A stretch of 64,000 bases of DNA, from the NCBI GenBank assembly GCA_016788045.1, contig JAEUTG010000052.1:1-64000 (forward strand). The letters are read 5' to 3'. The translations under genes and the position numbers were made by a program. The DNA is from Bacteroidales bacterium. GTDB lineage: Bacteria > Bacteroidota > Bacteroidia > Bacteroidales > Lentimicrobiaceae. The notes below the pieces were generated by a model, which had not been told where the DNA came from, ran no database searches, and saw only the letters and a list, made by a program, of their open reading frames with translations. Positions 1 to 9,758 of the stretch are shown here, piece after piece (position 1 is the first letter of the stretch; every line of letters begins with the position of its first letter).

Positions 1-426
1 TCAATGGAAACCGGGGATCTGATGGTTGAAAAAGATTTACCTGTTGACAACGTCGGAGAACTGAAATATTTTGTCGGCGATCAGGTGTTTATCACAGATC
101 AGGATGGAGACTTATTGAGTCTTTCCCAATCGGATTCCACCAGTGTTTTTGTTTTTACAAGTAAGGGTAAAACATTGTGCCTTGACAGTAATTTAACATT
201 AACAAAAGCCATAGACTATGCTGATCTGAGCATAAATTATCTCAATACAAAGAATTGCAGATTTATCGCAAAAGACAATAAGACGTTGATTCTTAGCAAT
301 TCAGGACAAAAAATTGCTGAAATTGAAGCATCTTCAGATTCTGTTTTGATCGGAAATATATTGTATAGCACGCAAGGCAATCGCTTTTGTGCGATAGATT
401 TGCATAATATCATTGATAATGAATAA
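1..426 (+). CDS. C-terminal part of an unknown protein, 5' end outside window
   Basis: The reading frame is open from the first base and ends with TAA at 424-426, so this is most likely the tail of a longer gene; the ATG at position 4 need not be the true start. The visible 141 residues form short beta-strand-like stretches with repeated motifs such as FITDQDGDLLSL and LILSNSGQKIAEI, reminiscent of the blades of a beta-propeller or of a WD/NHL-type repeat, but I do not recognise the family. No membrane segment or catalytic motif is visible. It is followed by the 86-bp tandem repeat block and has no visible terminator. Confidence 0.6.
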   Translation, partial: SMETGDLMVEKDLPVDNVGELKYFVGDQVFITDQDGDLLSLSQSDSTSVFVFTSKGKTLCLDSNLTLTKAIDYADLSINYLNTKNCRFIAKDNKTLILSNSGQKIAEIEASSDSVLIGNILYSTQGNRFCAIDLHNIIDNE

Positions 427-454
427 TTTATACACTGAGTTGGTCTGATTAGCC

Positions 455-786
455 CGGACGCAAATCTGTTAACAATACGATTCCCGAATCCCGAAAATTC
501 GTGTAAATTCGTGTAATTCGTGGACAAATTGAGCCTTGTCCGGACAGAAATCTGTTAACCATACGGTTCCCGAATCCCGAAAATTCGTGTAAATTCGTGC
601 AATTCGTGGACAAATAGACCTTTGTCAGGACAGAAATTTGCTAACAATACGATTCCCGAATCAAGAAAATTCGTGGAAATTCGTGCAATTCGTGGACAAA
701 TTGACCTTTGTCCGGACAGAAATCTGTTAACCATACGATTCCCGAATCCCAAAAATTCGTGTAAATTCGTGCAATTCGTGGACAAA
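455..786. repeat. Tandem repeat, four copies of an 86-bp unit
   Basis: Copies begin at 455, 541, 627 and 713, exactly 86 bp apart, with substitutions but no length change; the fourth is cut short near 786. Each unit holds GTTAACCATACGATTCCCGA followed by three successive AATTCGTG blocks about 10 bp apart. At two of the three internal junctions the sequence is the perfect palindrome TGTCCGGACA (537-546, 709-718); the third (623-632) has one mismatch. Sequences rich in repeated AATTCGTG are a familiar interspersed element of Bacteroidota genomes. The unit length is not a multiple of three and the open frames through it on both strands are, in my reading, not genes. Confidence 0.9.
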
Positions 787-807
787 ACCGACATTAAAAC
801 CTCCCCA

Positions 808-1287
808 ATGAACTCCCTCATCATTTACGAATCTGTGTTTGGCAATACCGCCCTGGTGGCAAAGGCAGTCTGCGAAGGATTGAGCTTTCATGGTGAAGCC
901 GTTTTACTGGAATACAGGCAAGTGAAGAAAGCGGATATCGCCCGTGCCGACCTGGTTGTGGCCGGCTCCCCCACCCAGAAGTTCGGTGCAATGCCCGGCA
1001 TCCGGAAGTTTATCGGTGATCTCCCGGCTGGCTGCCTGAAGGGAAAACTGGTTACGGCCTTCGATACCCGCATTGATGTGAAAAAAGTCGACAACCGCTT
1101 TCTGACCCTGATGGCCGGTATTTTCGGGTATGCCGCTACACCCCTGGCCTCCCGGCTCAGACGAAAGGGTGGAAAACCTGTGGTGCCGGCCATGGGTTTC
1201 TTCGTGGATGACACCAAAGGTCCCCTCACTGCGCATGAAGCTGATCGTGCCCGCGCATGGGCAGGCAACATCATGGCTGTCTGTTGA
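808..1287 (+). CDS. Flavodoxin-family protein
   Basis: A 159-residue protein of flavodoxin length. Residues 4-13 (IIYESVFGNT) match the first beta strand and the FMN-phosphate-binding loop of flavodoxins, and VVAGSPTQKFGAMPGIRKFI around residue 50 matches the second flavin-binding loop, where the usual pattern is G-S-P followed by an aromatic. It is expected to carry FMN and act in electron transfer or oxidative-stress-type reactions in the cytoplasm. The frame extends upstream through the tandem repeats, but the ATG at 808 gives the normal N-terminus and lies 21 bp after the last repeat, so I start there. No clear Shine-Dalgarno is seen, as usual in Bacteroidota. Its partner is unknown. Confidence 0.85.
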   Translation: MNSLIIYESVFGNTALVAKAVCEGLSFHGEAVLLEYRQVKKADIARADLVVAGSPTQKFGAMPGIRKFIGDLPAGCLKGKLVTAFDTRIDVKKVDNRFLTLMAGIFGYAATPLASRLRRKGGKPVVPAMGFFVDDTKGPLTAHEADRARAWAGNIMAVC

Positions 1288-1540
1288 AACAGGGTTTTTG
1301 CAAACAATCAGAATGAAAGATTACCAGATAAAGCGGAAAAATTTCAGTACGGGAACTATACATAGCCTGACAGTTTACCACTGTCTCAGAATTTGTGGGC
1401 AAGCGTGATCCGTAACCCCGGGCTGCCTGTGTACCATGTCTGGTTCGCATGGACCCTGAATGAATCCGGACCTGCTGCACCGCACGTACTCCACTTTTAC
1501 AATTACGGTTTATGCTTCAATTCAACCAAAGCGACGAAAT

Positions 1541-1792
1541 ATGAATACACCTGAAGACCAGATCATTGAGATTTTCGCCGGAACACCTTGGGAAGCAGGG
1601 ATGGTAAAAAGCCTGCTGGAGAGTGCCGGGATCATGGCCTTTTTAAACGATCAGATTATCGGTACGCTGAATCCCTGGTGGACTTCTGCCGGAGGGGTTG
1701 GTCCGGTCAGGGTCAGCATCTCATCAGCCGACTATGAGGAAGCAAAAGTGATTGTGGATGCTTACGAAAAAAATCTTCGATCGGAGCAATGA
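1541..1792 (+). CDS. DUF2007-family protein
   Basis: An 83-residue cytoplasmic protein. The pattern IEIFAGTPWEAGMVKSLLES near the N-terminus, then a short hydrophobic strand and VRVSISSADYEEAKVIVDAY near the C-terminus, matches the DUF2007 family (putative signal-transducing, ACT-like fold, often found as a small single-domain protein). I start at the ATG at 1541 because the upstream in-frame extension to 1460 adds an uncharacteristic basic tail. It stands alone: 253 bp of non-coding sequence separates it from the flavodoxin and the next gene is convergent. The function of the family is not known to me beyond its name. Confidence 0.75.
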   Translation: MNTPEDQIIEIFAGTPWEAGMVKSLLESAGIMAFLNDQIIGTLNPWWTSAGGVGPVRVSISSADYEEAKVIVDAYEKNLRSEQ

Positions 1793-1828
1793 AAGGTTCA
1801 GGATGAACATGTTATAAACCATTAACCA

Positions 1829-1848
1829 CCCGGCAATCCCAGGCCGGG
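1829..1848. terminator. Possible hairpin between convergent genes
   Basis: CCCGGC at 1829-1834 and GCCGGG at 1843-1848 form a 6-bp GC-rich stem with an 8-nt loop in the 110-bp space between two convergent genes. There is no strong T-run on either side, so a role as bidirectional terminator is only a suggestion. Confidence 0.25.
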
Positions 1849-1902
1849 AATTAAAGCAGCCATACAATTCAGCCTGCCTTAAGTTTCAGACATAGTAAGG
1901 TA

Positions 1903-4900
1903 TTACGCCGGCAAGTGCTTACCGATAATCCTGAAGAGCTTATCCCGGTTGAGCGGTTTGGTCAGATAATCCACGCAGCCACAGGCCATAGCCTTTTCAT
2001 GGTCTTCGGGGAAGGCATAGGCGGTGAGGGCTACCACCGGCAGGTCGGGCCTGAACCCGAGGATACTGCGGGTGGCTTCATAGCCATCCACTTTGGGCAT
2101 TTTGATGTCCATCAGTACAAAGCAGATTTCAGGAATCTCCTTGCACATACGAATGGCTTCCTGCCCGTCGTGGGCCCTCAGCAGCCTGATGTTTTCATTG
2201 GCAAGGATTTTTTTCAGAAACAGAAAACTGATGTCGTCGTCTTCTGCTGCAAGAAAAATGTGGTCGGCTTTCAGGGCTTTTACCTCTCCGGACAACGGAA
2301 TGGCTTCCGGCTGTAACAGGGTGTTATTCACCGGTGAGTAAGCGATGGTAAAACTGAACTCTGATCCTTTGCCCAATTCAGAAGAGACGCTGATTTCGCC
2401 GCCAAGCATCTCCACATAGGCCTTGGAGATGGCCAGCCCGAGGCCTGAACCTTCAAAAGGCCGGGACAACGAAGTTTCAGCCTGCACAAACCGCTCAAAA
2501 ATGGTTGATTTCCTGTCAGGGGGTATCCCCACCCCTGTGTCTGTAACCGTGAATCGTATCATATCTTTTTCGAGATGGCACCCATAAACGATGGATCCTT
2601 TGCGGGTAAATTTAAGGGAATTTTTAATCAGATTGGTTAAAACCGAATCAAGTTTGTAAGAATCTGTCAACACGCGTGACATTCCTTCAGGCAGAATCTC
2701 AGATATCTGAAGTGTGAGTTGCTTTTCTTCTGCTTCGGGAGAGAAGAATTTCAGCGATTGTTTCATGACTTCATTTACATCGGTCTCGGATAGGTTCACT
2801 GTGCTGACGCCGGATTCGATTTTCGAAATATCGATGATGTCGTTGATGGTACTCATCAGTCGTGCACCACTCATTTTCACGATCCTGATATACTCATCAC
2901 GTTCGTCGCCCGACAGCCCGGGTTCCTGAAGAATGCCCATGAAGCCCAGGATGCCGTTCATCGGGGTACGGATTTCGTGGCTCATATTGGCCAGAAACGC
3001 AGACTTCAGCCGGTCACTCTCTTCAGCCTTTTCCTTAGCGGCAATCAGGTCTTCCATCAGCTGGTTCTTGCTGGTAATGTCTTCCTTGACTGCCAGAAAA
3101 TGCTGGATGTTGCCCTTCTCATCGCAGATCGGGGAGATAAGGGCTGATTCATAATAGATTTCGCCGTTCTTTTTGCGGTTCTGCAGTTCTCCCTGCCATT
3201 CCCGTCCAGAAAGGATGGTTGCCCACAGATTGGTGTAATCCTCTTGTGGGGTGAACCCCGATTTAAGTATCCTGGGATTTTTCCCGATCACCTCTTCAAG
3301 GCTGTAACCAGTGAGTTGTGAGAATTTCGGGTTAACGTATTCAATGTTACCATTAACATCGGTAATTACAATTGAGGCAGGGTTCTGCTCCACCGCCCTG
3401 GAGAGCTTCTGAAGTTCCAGCTCAGCCAGTTTGCGGCGCGTGTTGTCGAAGAGGTAGCCCTTGATAGTTTCCAGCCTGCCACTGTTGTCGAAATAGCCGA
3501 TAAGGTTGGCTATCAGAAATATAGGTTTACCATCCAGCCTGAACGCCCCGAACTCGAAATCGGTCAGCCTGCTTTGCTGGTTCACCATTTCCACGACGTC
3601 GCTGAGTGAATAGCCATCAGATAAAAGCACAGATAATCCGGTTGCTAAAGCTTGTTCCTGCGAATCAAAACCAAAAATTCTGACAAAAGCAGGGTTACAT
3701 TCCAGTATCTGTCCTTCAGCCGAGCAAATGAAGTCGCCGGTAAGGTCATCTTCGAAGAAGGCTTTGTAGGTCTCCTTGCTCTTCACAATTTCTTCCTGGG
3801 CTTTTTTACGGCTGGTAATGTCGTTCACCAGCACCAGGCGGGCTTCCCTGCCTTCATATTCAATGAGATGAGAGGTAATTTCAACAAAAATAAGCTGACC
3901 GTTCTTTTTGATGTGTTTCCAGTCCTGTAAAAAAGTCAGCACTTCCATTGGGTTGCTTATCAATTGTTCCAGCCGCCCGAGTTCGTCCTGTGGCCGGATA
4001 TCCCTGATGCTCATCGACAGGAATTCCTCCCTGGTATATCCATACTGATGCATGGCAGCTTCGTTCACTTCCAGAAACTTCAGTGTTTCAACATCATAGA
4101 TCCACATCACCATGGGGTTGTTCTGAAACAGATAACGGTACTTTTCTTCGCTGAGTTTCAGGTCATCCTCAATTTTCTTTTGTTCGGTGATGTCATATCC
4201 GATGCCGACGAGTCCGGCAGAGGCTCCGCTGGCATCAAACAGGGGGAATTTGGAAGTCAGCAGCCAGCGTTGTTTTCCCTGTTTATCAATGAAATTTTCA
4301 ACTCTGCTTACGATGGGATTCCCGCTCTGGATCACCTGCATGTTGTCGGCATGTCCACGTTCTCCGATCTCGCCAGGGAAGAGTTCCAGGTCGTTCTTAC
4401 CCAGCACATTGGCTTCGTTAATGCAACCGATATTCTCAACATCGGCCTTGTTGGCAACCACCTTACGACCTTTGTTATCCAGGATGTAGATCGGGTCGGG
4501 CAGGTTATCAATGAGGGTACGCAGCATAATCCGTTCCTGCCTGATCTGCTTTTCGGAGTGTTTTCTTTCGGTTATGTCCCTGAAATTAATTACGATAGAC
4601 TGAAGATCCGGATTGTCAAGATGGTTACTGAAAGTACTTTCTATGTATTTCCATACCCCCCCTTTTCCTGAAAACCTGTATTGTATGGTAGGGGAATAAC
4701 TGGCATCAGCCATTACCTTCAGTAGTTCAGTAACAACAAAATCAATGTCGTCGGGGTGTGTATATTCAGCAGGATTGCCTTGTATGCTCTCTTCATTTCC
4801 GTAACCAAAGATTCTTTTGGCAGAAGGGCTGACATAACTGAAATTCCCGGCAGCATCAATCAGGACTACCCCATCAGGGGCTTTTTCAATAATCGACAAA

Positions 4901-6099
4901 TAGCGGTTTCTTGTCCTGATCAGGTCTTCTTCAGCAATTTTCCTTTGAGAGATATCAACGTAAGATGAAAGAAAATGACTAGCCACCCCTTCATCGTTCC
5001 GTAAACAGACCACTGAGAGGGTTACGTACAGCAGGCTGCCGTCTTTCCGGAAAAAACGTTTGTCTATTTCATAGGTATCAATTTCCCCTTGCAGCGCCTT
5101 CACATAAAGTTCTTCGTTATTCGGGAGGTCATCGGGATGGGTAATTTCAGTCCAGAGTATCCCTTTCAACTCCTCGCGGGTATAGCCCAGCATCTGACAG
5201 AACCGGTCGTTTACCTCGAGCCAGACTTTATCGAGAGATGTCACGGTCATGCCAACAGCCGCTGATTCAAAGTAGGTTCTGAACTCCTTTCGGCTTAATT
5301 CAAGTTCTTCCGCCGTTTTCACCCTTTCTGTGATATCCCTGAATGTGCCGGCCAGACACTTTCTGCCTTTGTAGGTGACCAGTGAAGCATGAATCTCAAC
5401 CGGCACAAGACTGCCATCAGACCGCTGTATATGCTGCAGCACCATCGGAGAAGGTGCAGAGCGCCCTTCAGATTCAACAGTATCGGAGAAAGCGGTTTTG
5501 CTTGATCCGGATTCATAAACCGGATGCAGTTCGGTCTGGTTCAGGCCGATCAACTTATCAACCGGCATGTTCATCAACCTCGCGGCAGCATGGTTGGCAT
5601 CCAGGATGCAATGAGTTTCAGCGTCAGCAATAAAAATGGCATCAGCCGCATGCTCAAAAAAACTGCGGAAATCTGAATCGCTGGCTTGAATGCCAGTTAT
5701 TATCCCCGGAGTTTTTCCAGGTGCATGGTTCTTCTGTATAATTTTCAGGACCGAGGCCAATTCAGGCAGTCCCACCGGTTTGTTCACCAGCAGGTCGGCT
5801 CCTGCATCAAAGGCCTTCTCTTTCAGACTGATCTCCGACAGTTCCGGCAGAAGGAAGATAACCGTAAGACCATTCAAATGCTGATTGAGCCTGACTTCCC
5901 GGATCAGCCCAAAAGCCTTATCCGCTTCATAATCTGCGCCGATCATCAACAGATCCGGAGGATTATCAAGCAAGGCATCCATTGCATTGCGGACGGCAGT
6001 TTCAAGTATAACAAACTCAGCAACATGCACTTTCTCAAGAGCCTTATTCAGGATTCCCCTGGTATCCGGATCCGAATCAATCAACAGAACTTTATACAT
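1903..6099 (-). CDS. Multi-PAS hybrid histidine kinase with two receiver domains
   Basis: A 1,398-residue soluble signalling protein. Order: receiver-like domain (about 1-120), seven PAS domains (about 140-1010), HisKA dimerisation domain with phospho-acceptor His1041 in SHEIRTPMNG, HATPase (about 1140-1255, with NLIKNSLKFT, DTGVGIP and GSGLGLAI boxes) and a C-terminal receiver with phospho-acceptor Asp1331 in LMDIKMPKVDG. I start at the ATG at 6099 (MYKVLLIDSD) because the receiver begins there; the frame runs on to 6207 with a non-family N-terminus. The N-terminal receiver has acidic pocket Asp8/Asp10 and Lys107, but the phospho-acceptor position appears to be Gly54 (PDLLMIGAD), so it may not be phosphorylated. 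There is no transmembrane segment, DNA-binding output or partner regulator nearby; its ligand cannot be inferred. Confidence 0.92.
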   Translation of the reverse strand: MYKVLLIDSDPDTRGILNKALEKVHVAEFVILETAVRNAMDALLDNPPDLLMIGADYEADKAFGLIREVRLNQHLNGLTVIFLLPELSEISLKEKAFDAGADLLVNKPVGLPELASVLKIIQKNHAPGKTPGIITGIQASDSDFRSFFEHAADAIFIADAETHCILDANHAAARLMNMPVDKLIGLNQTELHPVYESGSSKTAFSDTVESEGRSAPSPMVLQHIQRSDGSLVPVEIHASLVTYKGRKCLAGTFRDITERVKTAEELELSRKEFRTYFESAAVGMTVTSLDKVWLEVNDRFCQMLGYTREELKGILWTEITHPDDLPNNEELYVKALQGEIDTYEIDKRFFRKDGSLLYVTLSVVCLRNDEGVASHFLSSYVDISQRKIAEEDLIRTRNRYLSIIEKAPDGVVLIDAAGNFSYVSPSAKRIFGYGNEESIQGNPAEYTHPDDIDFVVTELLKVMADASYSPTIQYRFSGKGGVWKYIESTFSNHLDNPDLQSIVINFRDITERKHSEKQIRQERIMLRTLIDNLPDPIYILDNKGRKVVANKADVENIGCINEANVLGKNDLELFPGEIGERGHADNMQVIQSGNPIVSRVENFIDKQGKQRWLLTSKFPLFDASGASAGLVGIGYDITEQKKIEDDLKLSEEKYRYLFQNNPMVMWIYDVETLKFLEVNEAAMHQYGYTREEFLSMSIRDIRPQDELGRLEQLISNPMEVLTFLQDWKHIKKNGQLIFVEITSHLIEYEGREARLVLVNDITSRKKAQEEIVKSKETYKAFFEDDLTGDFICSAEGQILECNPAFVRIFGFDSQEQALATGLSVLLSDGYSLSDVVEMVNQQSRLTDFEFGAFRLDGKPIFLIANLIGYFDNSGRLETIKGYLFDNTRRKLAELELQKLSRAVEQNPASIVITDVNGNIEYVNPKFSQLTGYSLEEVIGKNPRILKSGFTPQEDYTNLWATILSGREWQGELQNRKKNGEIYYESALISPICDEKGNIQHFLAVKEDITSKNQLMEDLIAAKEKAEESDRLKSAFLANMSHEIRTPMNGILGFMGILQEPGLSGDERDEYIRIVKMSGARLMSTINDIIDISKIESGVSTVNLSETDVNEVMKQSLKFFSPEAEEKQLTLQISEILPEGMSRVLTDSYKLDSVLTNLIKNSLKFTRKGSIVYGCHLEKDMIRFTVTDTGVGIPPDRKSTIFERFVQAETSLSRPFEGSGLGLAISKAYVEMLGGEISVSSELGKGSEFSFTIAYSPVNNTLLQPEAIPLSGEVKALKADHIFLAAEDDDISFLFLKKILANENIRLLRAHDGQEAIRMCKEIPEICFVLMDIKMPKVDGYEATRSILGFRPDLPVVALTAYAFPEDHEKAMACGCVDYLTKPLNRDKLFRIIGKHLPA

Positions 6100-6392
6100 A
6101 AACCGTCCGGTTAAATCGTGCATTTTCAGTGATTTGAAAAAATTCAGTGACAACACTTCAGTCAGAATTACAGGAAGGAGGTACACTGAATACGCTATTG
6201 TATCCATTTCGGCAATAGCTGATCATCGCCGGAATGTTCAAGTTTGTAAGGGTTTCCTGCCTTGCGGAGAATTGCCCTCATGCTTACCCATTTCCAACCA
6301 TATTTCTGAATCAACTGCCTGCCAACAATGTGCTAAAGTTAATAAAAAGAATCGCAAAAACAGCAAACCAATTCAATTACGCCCCGGGGGTT

Positions 6393-9300
6393 TCAGTGCA
6401 TTTTAAAACCCGGAATGGTAAATGTAAACACAGAACCCATCCCCGGTTCACTTTCGGCCCTGATGCTTCCGTTGTGTTTCTCAATAAATTCGCGGCACAG
6501 AATCAGACCCAGTCCTGTACCTCTTTCATTGTCTGTTCCTTTGGTTGAGATGCTCTCTTCGATCCTGAAGAGTTTGCCCAGGGTTTCCTCGTTCATTCCA
6601 ACTCCGTTATCTATGACGGAAATCGAGAGTTCGGTTTCCGTTTTGCGGGAGGAGATGATAATCTGCCCGTTTGGCCTGGTAAACTTGATGGCATTGGAAA
6701 CCAGGTTTCTAAGTACAGTGCTTATCATCACCTTATCGGCATGGGCAAGCAGGGTCCGGGGCAACTCTTTTTTCAGCACTATGGATTTCTGACGCAGCGA
6801 TTCGCTCAGCAGGGCTTCTGTTTCATTGACAACCGATACCAGATCAATGTATTCAGGGGTACAGACCAGACGACCTGTTTGAGAACGCGACCAGTCGAGC
6901 AGATTTACCAGCAGCGACATCGCTTGTTGGGTTGAAGAACTGATCAGGCCCGCATATTCTTCGATATTCTCTTTGTCATTGCTCTGAACCTGTTCAACCA
7001 GCAGGTTACTCAGCACCACGATGTTGTTGAAAGGACTTTTCAGGTCGTGGGCAATAATGGAAAAGAATTTATCCTTTGTTGCATTCAGTTCCTTCAGCCG
7101 GGCTTCACTTCCTCGCAAGGCTTCCAGGGCAAGTTTATGATCATGAATATCGTTGATGAAAGAAAGCGAAGCAGGTTCCCCTTTCCATTGAATTCTGATT
7201 CCGGTGATCTCAACCCAACGGCATTGGCCATCCTTTCTCAACAACCTGAACACGTAGGATTTTTCAGTAACCTCTCCCCTGATCCGTCGTCCGTAATTTC
7301 TTAAAACCAGTTCACGATCATCCGGATGTATCAGATTAACAAACTCAATTTCAGCAAGTTCTTCAGGGCTATAACCTGTGAGTTCAGTCATCCTGGGATT
7401 AAAATAGCTGAACCTGACGCCCTGTGTTACTATGATGCCCTCCATGGCAGTCTCGAGCAGCAAACGATGCTGTTCTTCACTGTCTTTCAATGCCTTGTCG
7501 GAAAGTTTGCGGTGGGTAATGTTGTGTGAGATCACCATGGTTGACGTTTGCTTATCCCCCTGTATCACCGGTACAAAATAACTTTCGTAATACTGGTTAT
7601 CCTCGTCAGTTCTTTGAACAGCATACTCCTGACATTCAACACTTCCCGACATTCCAGCCTTACGTGAGGCTGCTTCAAATATCTTCTCAATCTCAGGGTT
7701 GTAAACGGATGCAATGGTCTGACCGATCAGTTCGTTCATAAGTTTTCCTTCCGGCAGATGATTGATAAATGTTAGCCGGTTCTGCGCATCAAAGAGCACA
7801 ATCTGGTCGGGAATGGTATTCACCAGCATTTTCCACTTCTCTTCACTCGCCCTGAGAGAATGCTCCATGGTTTTCCTGTCGCTGATGTCGAGTATCACAC
7901 TCAGCAGAAACCGCTCCCCCTGAATGTCTATAAATTCGGCTGAAATCAGGCCGGTGAGCACCTTCCCGTCTTTTTTGCGGAATCCCGCTTCAAAATTGGT
8001 TACCCTGCCTTTTTCAGCAAGCATTTCAAGGAACCGGTTACGTAGCTCAAGGCTTTCCCATATGTTCAGCTCCAAGGTGGTTTTACCAATCAGATCCTCG
8101 CTTGTAAAGCCAGCCAGACGATAAATCGTTTCATTTACTTCAACTACTTTGCCTGAATCAGCATTGGTGATAAAAATGGCATAAGGGCTGTTCTGAAAAG
8201 CTTTATTGAACTTCTCTTCACTAAGTCTGAGCAGCCTTTCACTCTGAACTCTTTCAGTAATGTCGTTGAATAAAACGGCAAACATCCCATGCCGGGTAGA
8301 ATAGGCTACTACCTGATAGTGACGGTTGAGTGCCCCTGAATAACTTTCAAAGCTGAGGGGTTTGCCGGTAAGGGCAACTTCGCCGTATTTCTGTATCCAC
8401 TCTTTTTCGGTATCAGGCATCAGTTCCAGCACAGTTTTTCCAATTGCTGTGTTCCGGTTGATGCCCGTAAGTCGCTCAAAAGCAGGGTTCATTTCCAGAA
8501 AGCGATAGTCCACCGGATTGCCATTTTCATCCAGAATCACTTCATGCAGGGCAAACCCTTCCATCATCTCTTCAAAAAGTGAAAGGTTCTGCTCAAGTTT
8601 GCCGCGAAGTTCTGCTTCAGTATTCTTCCTTCTGGTGAGGTCTTTCTCAAGCACCGCTACACCGATGATTTCATCATTCTCATCCCTCACCGGGCTGTAG
8701 GACACTTCATAATAATGTCTTTTTTTCAGGTCTTCAGAGGTCTGCAGTTCCTCCTCAAGAAACTCCCCCTTCAATGCACGGTCGATGTTACGCTTCGCTT
8801 GTTCCCGGTGCTTGTCGTAAGTGATACAGTCAAACAGACTTATCCCGGTTTCAACCTGGGTTCCATAAATGGCTTTCATTACATCGGCATGGGCCTTGTT
8901 GAATGCCACATAACGATACTGTGTATCAACACTGAAAACCGGACTCTGGATGCTGTCGTTGATGCCTTTGTGGGTAAGGTAATATCTTTTCAACCAGGCG
9001 ATATCACTCAGCTGACGCTGGCACGAAATCACCGATAAAATGCAAACCGAATCATCAGCAAGATAGCCTAATTCTACATTTACACTGAATATCAATCCAT
9101 TAGAAGCAACAACATCCAGTTCAGATTTGATTTTTCTGCCCCCTGCTGTTACCGAGCTGATCATTTCTGTCAAGCGTTGCTGCTGATCATCCACCACAAA
9201 TTCGTGCAAAGCCCTGCCATGCACTTTCGCTTGCGTCAACTCAAGAAATTCAGCCATATGGCTGTTTATTCTGAGAACTTTCCCCTCTGAATCGGTTAAG

Positions 9301-9443
9301 AAAACCGGAAGAGGAATGGCATCAAGCAATAAGCCATACCTTTCAGCAATAGGGTTACCTGTATTTTCTGCCATTTGGGAACTTGTGTTTTTTCCGGAGT
9401 ATTTTTCAGGTTCTGCTGTTTGATTCCGATTGGTTTGAGCCAT
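6393..9443 (-). CDS. Multi-PAS sensor histidine kinase
   Basis: A 1,016-residue cytoplasmic kinase encoded upstream of the hybrid kinase on the same strand, with 293 bp between them. It has six PAS domains (about residues 30-775), many ending with the ITERV/ITHRK-type linker, then HisKA with His799 in AHDLKSPF and a HATPase domain (NLVSNAIKFT, DNGVGM, GTGLGLILC). The SKxG-type HisKA box (HDLKSPF rather than HEIRTPM) marks it as a different subfamily from its neighbour. There is no receiver domain and no membrane segment. ATG at 9443 is the first start in the frame. The pair may act in one phosphorelay, with this kinase passing phosphate to an unlinked regulator, but that is inference from adjacency only. 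Confidence 0.92.
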   Translation of the reverse strand: MAQTNRNQTAEPEKYSGKNTSSQMAENTGNPIAERYGLLLDAIPLPVFLTDSEGKVLRINSHMAEFLELTQAKVHGRALHEFVVDDQQQRLTEMISSVTAGGRKIKSELDVVASNGLIFSVNVELGYLADDSVCILSVISCQRQLSDIAWLKRYYLTHKGINDSIQSPVFSVDTQYRYVAFNKAHADVMKAIYGTQVETGISLFDCITYDKHREQAKRNIDRALKGEFLEEELQTSEDLKKRHYYEVSYSPVRDENDEIIGVAVLEKDLTRRKNTEAELRGKLEQNLSLFEEMMEGFALHEVILDENGNPVDYRFLEMNPAFERLTGINRNTAIGKTVLELMPDTEKEWIQKYGEVALTGKPLSFESYSGALNRHYQVVAYSTRHGMFAVLFNDITERVQSERLLRLSEEKFNKAFQNSPYAIFITNADSGKVVEVNETIYRLAGFTSEDLIGKTTLELNIWESLELRNRFLEMLAEKGRVTNFEAGFRKKDGKVLTGLISAEFIDIQGERFLLSVILDISDRKTMEHSLRASEEKWKMLVNTIPDQIVLFDAQNRLTFINHLPEGKLMNELIGQTIASVYNPEIEKIFEAASRKAGMSGSVECQEYAVQRTDEDNQYYESYFVPVIQGDKQTSTMVISHNITHRKLSDKALKDSEEQHRLLLETAMEGIIVTQGVRFSYFNPRMTELTGYSPEELAEIEFVNLIHPDDRELVLRNYGRRIRGEVTEKSYVFRLLRKDGQCRWVEITGIRIQWKGEPASLSFINDIHDHKLALEALRGSEARLKELNATKDKFFSIIAHDLKSPFNNIVVLSNLLVEQVQSNDKENIEEYAGLISSSTQQAMSLLVNLLDWSRSQTGRLVCTPEYIDLVSVVNETEALLSESLRQKSIVLKKELPRTLLAHADKVMISTVLRNLVSNAIKFTRPNGQIIISSRKTETELSISVIDNGVGMNEETLGKLFRIEESISTKGTDNERGTGLGLILCREFIEKHNGSIRAESEPGMGSVFTFTIPGFKMH

Positions 9444-9758
9444 TTTTCAGTATTTAATCAAGCCTTGTTGTTCAGGGCTACTGATTTATATATTTTATGA
9501 TTAAATGTCACTGTTTTACGCTTAAGAAATGGCATAAATCGTAACAACAGCCTTTGAAAAACCAGATTTGTAAAATTACTTTACAACGATTGGCTCTATC
9601 GGGCATTTAACGGTTTGATAGCTGATGCGAAAGACCTTTGTATAAACGAAGCTGGCGAGAATTGCAGCCATTCCAGGTGCAGGTCGAATAACTGTTCCTT
9701 TGAGCGGTGCAGGTTGTGATATAGTTCTTAAATTTGCCGGACAACAAACACCCGGGCC
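9444..9758. other. Divergent intergenic region
   Basis: 315 bp between the divergent kinase and membrane-protein genes, with no convincing coding sequence. It holds an inverted repeat TTGTAAA (9568-9574) / TTTACAA (9580-9586) with a 5-nt spacer, and a -7-like TAaaTTTG at 9729-9736, 22 bp before the plus-strand ATG; the nearest upstream TTTG (9699-9702) is 26 bp away, more than the 19-21 typical of Bacteroidota promoters. Confidence 0.5.

Noticed and set aside
455..786. CRISPR array
   Set aside because: The repeats are contiguous with no variable spacers, and there is no cas gene.
622..807. N-terminal extension of the flavodoxin through the repeats
   Set aside because: Its sequence is only the repeat in translation, and flavodoxins begin at the ATG at 808.
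3964..4671. 235-codon frame on the plus strand inside the minus-strand hybrid kinase gene
   Set aside because: It is antisense to a well-supported gene with clear PAS domains, shows no family motif and follows from the base composition of the opposite strand.
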